A DNA stretch of 64,000 nucleotides from Erythroxylum novogranatense (lineage: Eukaryota; Streptophyta; Magnoliopsida; Malpighiales; Erythroxylaceae), in contig CM057233.1 of NCBI GenBank assembly GCA_029891385.1, positions 48,624,063-48,688,062 on the forward strand, written 5' to 3'. Every line of letters begins with the position of its first letter. Position 1 is the stretch's first letter. The notes under the pieces were generated by a model that saw only the letters and a list, made by a program, of their open reading frames with translations, did no database searches and was not told where the DNA came from. The translations under genes were made by a program, and so were the position numbers. This document shows positions 56,586 through 64,000 of the stretch, one piece after another.

Positions 56586-58420
56586 GGTGAGTGATCGCAT
56601 ATGCTTCTAGACAGTTGAAAAAGCACGAGCTCAATTATCCCACACATGATTTAAAGCTTGGAGCAGTAGTTTTTGCACTCAAGATTTGGAGACACTACCT
56701 TTATGGGGAGACTTACCGTATATACACCGACCATAAGAGTCTGAAGTATCTAATGACACAGAAGGAGCTAAATCTCAGACAAAGGAGATGGTTGGAATTG
56801 ATAAAGGATTATGATTTAATAATCGACTACCATCCAGAGAAAGCAAATGTGGTAGCCGCAGCAGTAACTATTAGACAAGATCCTTACATGACACATTTGA
56901 TGAGTATACGGAGCCTTGGGGTTAGAGTCTTAGTGGTAGAGGAGGATGGAACATTATTAGCAATGTTTGAAGTTCGGCGTACATTACTTGACGAGATCAG
57001 GAGATCACAGACTGACGATCCCGAGTTAAAAGTCATTCAGGAGAAATTGTCATCTGGTGAGAGTGAAGGATTTAGACTGAGAGAAGACAGGTTATTAGTC
57101 TTTAGAGACAGAGTTTGTGTGACGAATGATCAGGGTCTTAGGAGAGCTATCTTAGAGGAAGCTAACACTTCAGCCTATGCTATGCATCCAGGTAGTACCA
57201 AGATGTATCGAACTCTTAAAGAGAGTTATTGGTGGCCAGGGATGAAGAGAGAAATAGTAGAATTTGTGGCCAGATACCTTCCCTGTCAACAAATTACGGC
57301 AGAGCATCAAAAACTAGCAGGTATGTTACAGTCTTTGCCTATTCCAGAATGGAAATGGGAGCAAGCGACGATGGATTTTGTAGTTGGGTTATCCCGTACA
57401 TCGAAGGGTCATGATGCTATTTGGGTTATAGTGGACAGATTGATGAAGTCTACTCATTTTCTACCTATCCACACAACCTATCCATTGGAAAAATTGGCAG
57501 AGCTATATATCGACGAGATTGTGAAGCTGTACGGGGTACCAATTTCTATAGTATCAAACAGGGACCCAAGATTCTCCTCACGATTTTGGCCAAGATTTCA
57601 AGAATCTTTAGGGTCTAAATTGAAGTTTAGTACTGCCTTCCACCCCCAGACCAATGGTCAGTCAGAGAGGACCATTCAAATGCTAGAGGACATGATGAGA
57701 GCACGTGTGATGGAATTCCAAGGGAGTTGGGACCGACATTTACCTTTGATTGAGTTCGCTTATAACAATAGTTATCATAAAAGTATTGGTATGCCACCTT
57801 ATGAAGCACTTTATGGAAGGAAGTGCAGGACACCTCTGTGTTGGGATGAGATTGGTACAGCCAAAATAGAAGGAGCTGAATTGATAGAAGTCACCACTCA
57901 GAAGATAAAAATCATTCGAGAAAAGATGAAAATTGCCCAGGATCGAAAAAAAAGTTATGCAAATAATAGGCCACAAACGTTGAAGTTTGCAGTTGGTGAC
58001 AGGGGTTTTCTTCGAATATCGCCATAGAAAGGTATCATTAGATTTCAGAGTCGAGGAAAGCTAAGCCCTCGATATATCGGACCTTTTCGTATCCTGGAGT
58101 GTCTCGGAATCGTGGCGTATCGATTAGAATTGCCACTGGACTTGGATAGGATCCATAATGTATTTCATGTTTCTATACTTAAAAAGTACTTACCGGATCC
58201 ATCTCATGTTTTGGAGGCACCTCCCGTAGAACTGAGAGAAGACCTGAGTTTTGAGGTGAAACCAGTGCAAATTTTGGATCGACAGATAAAGAAATTACGC
58301 AGCAAGGAGGTACCCACGGTTAAGGTTCTTTGGAAGAACGATAAGGTCGAAGAGATGACATGGGAGCTTGAGGATAATATAAGACGTCAACACCCCCATT
58401 TATTTGTGTCCTTAACTTAG
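56586..58420 (+). pseudogene. pol: Element C RNase H end and integrase with chromodomain-type tail
   Basis: Open from 56591 to 58024, one TAG (58025-58027), then the same frame to 58420. RNase [37 protein letters not shown]; the usual VVADA is VVAAA. Integrase zinc site: [20 protein letters not shown] and ARYLPCQQI, so the second His and first Cys of HHCC are lost. Core: Asp in TMDFVVGLS, then SNRDPRF where SDRDPRF is expected (catalytic Asp to Asn), and Glu in NGQSERTIQ. The tail reads LSPRYIGPFRIL, IHNVFHVSILKKYLPDP and VLWKNDKVEEMTWELEDNIR, the Tekay/Del pattern. The PPT follows at once. Confidence 0.92.
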
Positions 58421-58442
58421 GAGTTTCTAGGAAGAAACTCTT

Positions 58443-58459
58443 TTGAGGAGGGGAGGATT
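58443..58459 (+). other. Polypurine tract of element C
   Basis: TTGAGGAGGGGAGGATT directly before the LTR start TGTAACACCGG at 58460, and 22 bp after the pol stop. Confidence 0.85.
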
Positions 58460-61400
58460 TGTAACACCGGATTTTCCGAGCCTTTTATGTTGTTCTACAT
58501 TTGGAGATACTACTATATATTGTCATATACATGGTTTTATATGAGTTTAAATATGTAATTGAATCCTTTTGGTACATATGTCAATGATATATAACATATG
58601 TTCGTCGGTATGCGAAATCTTGGAAATTTCTGACACGTAAGTTTTTAAGTGTGTAAAACCAAGTCCATCAGATGGATAATACTGTGTGGTTAAATTAAAT
58701 GTATTTTCATGCCTTAGAGGTGATTAGACATGATTTATAGACTTATTAGACATTTAGAAAGCTAAATTGAAGAAGTTGGTGTACATATGGACTTAATTGC
58801 AAAATTTGTAAAAGTTAAGGACTTAATTGTAATTTTTCAATTCTTTGAGGACCAATTTGTAATTTTATAAAGTTGAGGGGCCTAATTATAATATTCAAAA
58901 ATCCAAGGACCAAAATGAAAATAAAATTTTTGGTCATTCTCAAATTTTGGACTTAATTGCAAATTTGGGAAAAGTTTGGAGGGTATAATGGTAATTTCAC
59001 ATAACTAAGGGCAAATTGATAAATTCCTTTTGTTTGGTCAAAGAAGAGTCAAATTCTAGACTCTTCTACCATGTGGTGGCCGTGCAACCCATTAAATGGG
59101 CTTTAAAATACTTGGTTTTTATTAAAAGAAAGAAGAAAAAAGGGAAGAGAGGAGGAGAAGAAGGGAACTTTCGGCCATCACTCCAACTTCACCATCTTTT
59201 TGACTTTTCAACCCAAACCAAAGTGTTCTAAACTAATTTGGGGTCAAGGAACTCAAATCTATCATTATATTTGAGAAATTCTCAAGGAATTTGAAGATAT
59301 CACTAAAGGAAAGTATAGGTAAATTTTGTCTCATCTCTCTCTACATTAAGATTTTGAGTTTGGTGATAAGATATGTTGTTCTCCATGCTTGATTATGCAT
59401 GAAAAATGGTTTATATGAATGAAATATGTCATGGAGAGAGTTAATTAAGTCAAAACCCAAATTGTTCTCTTTATGTGAAAGTTGGTGAATTTTTGAATAT
59501 CTTGTGAAATTGATGGTAAAAATGAATTCTATGGTGTTAATTATACATGTATGATGTGAATTGATGATGAAGAATGAATAGAATGTGTGTTGGATAAGGG
59601 TAGGTTGAAATGGTGGAGAAGAGGTGGGTGAATGTGATGAGTTGTGTAATTGATAAATGTAGCCTAAATGAAAGGAGTTGGTTTGAATGGAGTGGTGAAA
59701 TGTGTCATTGATTGGAAGTGCTACCATATGTCATGTTAGGAGCATGAATTGTTATGGTAAAGTATTGAAAATAAGACTTGAAAGTCATGCACCTTAGGTG
59801 TTTGATAAAATGCCTAAGTGAATTTGGCTTAGGATTTAAGGATTTTAAGGGTGTACATTGGAAAGAAACTATCATGTTTACTTAGAGTAAACTTGAAACA
59901 TTGCCTCGATTGTTGAATCATGGCTTAATCTGCTTGGATGAAAAATATGCTTAATTATGTCATAAAATGAGTAAGTTTGGATTAAAGGCATTAAATGCCT
60001 TAGAAAATGCAAAAAGGGAAGCTAATGTGATGGTGTTTAAATATGAAATTTATGTTTAAGTAATATTTTCATTGTATGTTGTTTTTATGTATAAAGGCTC
60101 AGGAGCTGTGAATCGAGGAGTTCGTACTGAGGATTGTTGAGATTAAGAGAGGGTATACCTTCTTTTGAGGTGAGTTGGGGAACCATATTTTTCATATGGG
60201 ATTAGATCACTCTAAGACATGTATGATGACTTGTATGTGAATTTTGAACCTAGGTAACGTATGATAGAATTAAATTTCAAATGGATGCTAACATGTGTAT
60301 GTATTTGATAAATGACACTGTTTTCGAACAACTTTGCATTTGGAGTACAAAAGATGGCTTTTATTTTATGAGAAAATATTTGAAATTTACATATGCATAA
60401 TTGAGTCATGTATGATGCATGTATTTGTTCTCTTTTGGCTTAGTGCCATGGCACAGTTTTATTTCATCGGTTGGACCGATAAATAAAGGCATAGTGCCTT
60501 ACTTGATTTTATACTTAATAATTGGACATGATTTGTTTTGTGATTGGTGAGAAAACGATTGGCCAATTGTGTGTTAGGCACATCTGATTACGATAAAGCG
60601 AACCATGTACCCTTGACGCTGGTACATGAAATTCGAGTCGTCGTATCGACACTTTTCTACAAGACTCGCAGGTGATTCCACACCTAGGGTCTGGACATCG
60701 ACAAGGTCATCACCTAGGGTCATGACACTCTTGTCGACTGTAGCCCGGACTAACCACGGATGGAAGTCGAGCCAACATCGGGTATCGGTAGGTGTGTACA
60801 TTAGTTTGGCCAACTAATGGTGTCACACATGATTGTTTTGCCTTATCCTAATATTGGTTTTCCTATTGAGATTTGATTGATACATATAATGTTTTTATGT
60901 TTTTGTGTACTGGAACAGGGACCTATGTTCACCGGATGAGTGAGTTAACAGGCTAGGCTTATGGTTCCTTACCATTATACATTGAGTCATAGGTTGGGCC
61001 TATATGTTTTCTATGCGATATAAATTTACTTCATAGATTATCAATATTGTCTTGGAATGAATCACTTCTATTTGCGATGTATGCTTCTCCTGCTCACGGA
61101 GTACCCAGTGTACTCACCCCCTCCGCTTTCCAACCATACAGGTTAATTTAGAAAGCTCGAAGCTCTATGAGTACTGTGCAGTTTTTTGACATTTTCAGGG
61201 TATTTCCGCACATTGGTAGTCTCCCATTTTGTACTTTTATTGTCTAGTGGCTCGTGAACTGTATTTGTGTAAATATACTTTATCATTTTGCGAGTTAACT
61301 TTTGATTGCCTTGCGTTTGTAAAAGATTTTATGTATGAACTTTTGATACTTGAGTTGAGTTTGCCTGGAGTTGAGATTGTTTGAGTGGACTAGAGAGTCC

Positions 61401-61697
61401 TGAAGCTGTGGTTAGATGTGCATATAGAAGTATGTTTGAATTCATTTGCAGGTTTTGGGATTTTTAAAATACAGTCGTTGTGTTGTCCAAAATTTTTCAA
61501 AAAAAGAAAAAGAAAAAAATGATATTCGGTTAGCCTTGCATAGTCGGATTAAGGATATTGCGAGTGTCCTTAGCCCGAGTATGCGGAGGCTGTCATAGGT
61601 CAGATGTAGTACCGGCGATTTTCAAAGTCGGTACCCGAACCGTTGTGCCAGCTAAGCTGGGCCCCAAAGAGGGTTGGGCCCTAAGGGAGGTGGAAAG
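58460..61697 (+). repeat. 3' LTR of element C (right limit uncertain)
   Basis: Starts TGTAACACCGG. No gene. U3 has several degenerate copies of a GGACTTAATTGTAAT-like motif (58780-59000), common in plant Gypsy LTRs. A GC-richer patch with TCGAC and CACCTAGGGTC direct repeats lies at 60590-60790, and a purine run AAAAAAAGAAAAAGAAAAAAA at 61500-61520. 61540-61697 is GC-rich and runs into Cassandra sequence. With no 5' LTR for comparison, the true end could be here or at 62205 (..GTTACA). Confidence 0.65.
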
Positions 61698-62205
61698 TGT
61701 GAGATCTCACATCGGTTGGAGAGGGGAACGAAGTACATCTTATAAGGGTATGAATACCTCTTCCTTACAGACGCATTTTCCAGGGCCTAACGAACTAGAT
61801 CCCATCAGAACTCCGAGGTTAAATGTGCTCGGATGAGACTAGTTCTAGGATGGGTAACCTCCTGGGAAGGCCTCGGGAAAAGTAAAATCGTGAAGGCTTG
61901 GCTGAGCTAAGGCCCAAAGCGGACAATATTTGTAAGCGGGTGATCTGGGATGTTAAAATGGTATCCGAGCCAGTACTCGGATCGGTTGGACCGATAGGAG
62001 ACTAGGCCTCCCTTATAGACGCGTTTTCCAGGGCCAAATGGACTGGATCCCATCTGAACTCTGAGTTTAAATGTGCTCGGGCGAGAGTAGTTCTAAGATG
62101 GGTGATCTTTTGGGAAGGCCTCGGGAAAAGCAAAACCGTGAGGGCTTGGCAAGGCCAAGGCCCAAAGAGGACAATATCTATAAGCGGGTGATCTGGGTTG
62201 TTACA
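61698..62205 (+). mobile_element. Cassandra-type TRIM remnant with two 5S rRNA-like blocks
   Basis: 61698-61957: LTR starting TGTGAGATCTCACATCGG and ending near GATGTTAAA. PBS-like TGGTATCCGAGCC follows at 61959-61971. A second LTR, lacking its first part, runs 61981-62205 and ends GTTGTTACA. Each LTR carries a block like the 3' two-thirds of plant 5S rRNA (61797-61875 and 62043-62120). The first reads GATCCCATCAGAACTCC and GGATGGGTAACCTCCTGGGA. This is the layout of Cassandra. The internal region and the start of the second LTR have been deleted. Confidence 0.8.
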
Positions 62206-63043
62206 ATATTTCTCTCTTTATTCTTACCACGATTGGAGTTTCCTCATATTGACATATGCTAACATCAACTTTACCTCAATTTTCCAGAATTTACCTCTTC
62301 TAATGTTATATCATGTTATAACAATTCAACTACTATATTGGGTCCATTAACTCCTCTCCTTTGATTCATCATCTTTTTCTTTATCTTATCTTTTATCTCA
62401 TCTTCCTGTTGTCATTTATTTCATCTCCCAGATGTATATCCTCAATCAATTCAAAATTATAGATGTATAATCATTAATAAATTCTAATATTAATTTTCAC
62501 TAATATATTCTTACGGTGGATCGTAACTCTTGTCATAGTCATCAAACAACCACTTCGATTCCTAATTCATCTTCTTAAGATTCATAAAAATCTCTATTTT
62601 CATTACACTCTACTTGTACACCTTCATTTCATCATTTCTACTTATCTCCCTTTTTTCCTCACACAATTCATAACAATATTTTCACTTCTATATTATATTC
62701 GAGGGTATACCATCACAGTACAATATTGATATCATGTTCCATGATACAACCACACATACAAATGTAGTGAATCTCTATCTATCATCTTAAACAATATACT
62801 ATCTCTCATTTCTAGATATCCACGAGCTTTCATTTTCTCACACCTAGACAATTCATCATTCTTCTCACTATTTCTATTAACTCAAAATCTTAATAAGTGC
62901 TCATGCATGTGACTCACTTAAATGCGACTCAGACTGGGGATCGGTCACTATTGTTTGTTATAACATAACTAAAATGCCTATAACTTGATATGTATTTCAA
63001 AAATGCTCATGTAAGATACTAATTCTAGGATCTGATACCACAT
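62206..63043 (-). other. Element D, right internal part
   Basis: AT-rich decayed sequence, no ORF. It begins with ATATT (the same 5-mer as at 21867-21871) and ends at a PBS-like site (63029-63040; minus TGGTATCAGATC). Its position fits the gag/leader end of the minus-strand element whose other end is at 19460. Gag itself is not readable. Confidence 0.5.
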
Positions 63044-64000
63044 TGTAGCACCACACCCTCTCGAGACACGTACCTAACATCCTAAGTGATGCTCGAGTGC
63101 GAATCCCACAAGGTTGGAATGCTAGAACAGTTAACCACTCAAAAACTCAGTACAAAAATTTTTCAAAAACAATTTTCATACGTGTTCACAGAAATCAGTA
63201 ATCAAATCCGGACCCATTTTATGCATAAACATTTTCAAGCACAAAGTTACAACCAGTACACAACTCATCAGAATTTCACTAGTTACTTGGGACCAAATTC
63301 AAATACAAAACATTTCCAATTTCAAAAGTTATTACATACCGAACTATTCAAATACATATGATACAAAAATATGCAGAATATACAAGGTAGTAAGAAAATA
63401 AAGAAATATAATGCAGACGCGAACTGATCTTGACCTCTATCCCTTACTTGAATGCAGTAGGTATACTCCCATTTTTCTAACAGGGTACTCTTCTGAACCT
63501 GAAAAATATTTGCAAATTTTGGGTGAGTTTTGCGAACTCAGTGAGTGACCATCCTCGATGGCTCACTCAGTCATATATCACTTAATTCACACCATTTATT
63601 TAATAATCGCATTGGATCATATACACTTAATCAGTCATTTCACATTTTACATTCAACACATTATAATCATTCATATCATGCATAAGCAGCGCACATGAAA
63701 CCCACTTTTCATTTGTTACTTTGTTGTGATCGAGTGCCTAACTATCCCATATCCATTGTGAATACTGGGCTCATTAATAACTATCCCGTATTGAGCTCAT
63801 TGATAATTGTCCCATATCGGGCTCATTGATAATTGTCCCATATCGGGCTCATTGATAACTGTCCCATATCGAACTCATTTTACATAGTAAGCCTTTAGCT
63901 CTTATACATTTTCTGAGAGCTAGGCTCTTTTTCGGTGGCTACTCTGGTCACAACTGCTTTTATCTCTTATGCATTCATGCAATGAAATTCATCATATATA
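63044..64000 (-). repeat. Right LTR of element D, partial
   Basis: Starts TGTAGCACCACACCC three bases after the PBS-like site. It is related to the solo LTR: GCAGACGCGAACTGATCT and TTTTGGGTGAGTTTTGCGAA occur at 63414 and 63517 and at 33273 and 33382. It contains four to five copies of a 26-bp unit AATTGTCCCATATCGGGCTC(ATTGAT) at 63778-63880. It continues beyond the window. Confidence 0.8.

Larger units (their letters stand above)
21872..62205 (+). mobile_element. Element C: Tekay/Del-type Gypsy retrotransposon, split by B and element 2
   Basis: The plus-strand order is leader, gag, protease, (deleted) RT, RNase H, integrase with chromodomain-type tail, PPT and 3' LTR starting at 58460. RT before integrase is the Gypsy order. 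Two nested insertions (23818-37295 and 37966-56585) interrupt it, and removing them with their duplications rejoins the reading. I found no 5' LTR; the leader begins close to the edge of D near 21872. The right limit is uncertain: Cassandra sequence occupies 61698-62205. Confidence 0.75.

Noticed and set aside
61797..61875. 5S rRNA gene
   Set aside because: Only the 3' two-thirds resembles 5S rRNA, it has substitutions, and it lies inside an LTR with a PBS-like site after it; it is Cassandra sequence, not an rRNA gene.

Overview
This window is plant repeat DNA. It is AT-rich, has no host gene that I can recognise, and is built almost entirely of LTR retrotransposons inserted into one another. 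Plant origin is shown by Copia elements of the Angela/Tork and Sirevirus types, a chromodomain Gypsy of the Tekay/Del type, a Cassandra element carrying 5S rRNA sequence, PBS sequences of the tRNA-iMet type (TGGTATCAGAG) and a tRNA-derived SINE. A flowering plant, probably a eudicot, is the best guess; I cannot name the species.

Layout. 1-8767: Copia element 1 on the minus strand, with its left LTR cut by the window edge. It sits in the left LTR of element A (8768-16487 visible), a minus-strand Gypsy-type element with a 5.6 kb LTR and only 600 bp between its LTRs. 16488-16916: tRNA-type SINE material with a perfect hairpin. 16917-19130: an LTR fragment (E, plus strand). 19131-21871 and 62206-64000: two parts of an old minus-strand Gypsy element (D), apparently split by everything between them. 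21872-58459, continuing into its 3' LTR: Gypsy element C (plus strand), itself cut twice. Element B (23818-37295, 4.7 kb LTRs, 676 bp internal region) interrupts its protease and carries a solo LTR (33026-36501). Copia element 2 (37966-56585, minus) interrupts its RNase H and in turn holds Sirevirus element 3 (41962-50962) in its integrase. 61698-62205: a Cassandra remnant with two 5S-like blocks.

Four insertions have intact 5-bp target-site duplications: ACTCC for B, TTGGT for the solo LTR, GGTGA for element 2 and ATCTC for element 3. The order of events is therefore D, then C, then B and element 2, then the solo LTR (inside B) and element 3 (inside element 2).

All coding regions are broken, so they are listed as pseudogenes. 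Damage in C is mostly C-to-T/G-to-A change plus loss of the catalytic part of RT. Damage in the Copia elements is mostly small indels, many of them at CNG/CCNGG sites, which may be assembly error. The main points for follow-up are arrays of a 10-bp palindrome (AAGTCGACTT, often about 21 bp apart) shared by two Copia lineages; an accessory ORF in element 3 with its own palindrome array upstream; the A/B group with giant LTRs and tiny internal regions; and a recurring module of about 180-190 bp in the LTRs of three different families.
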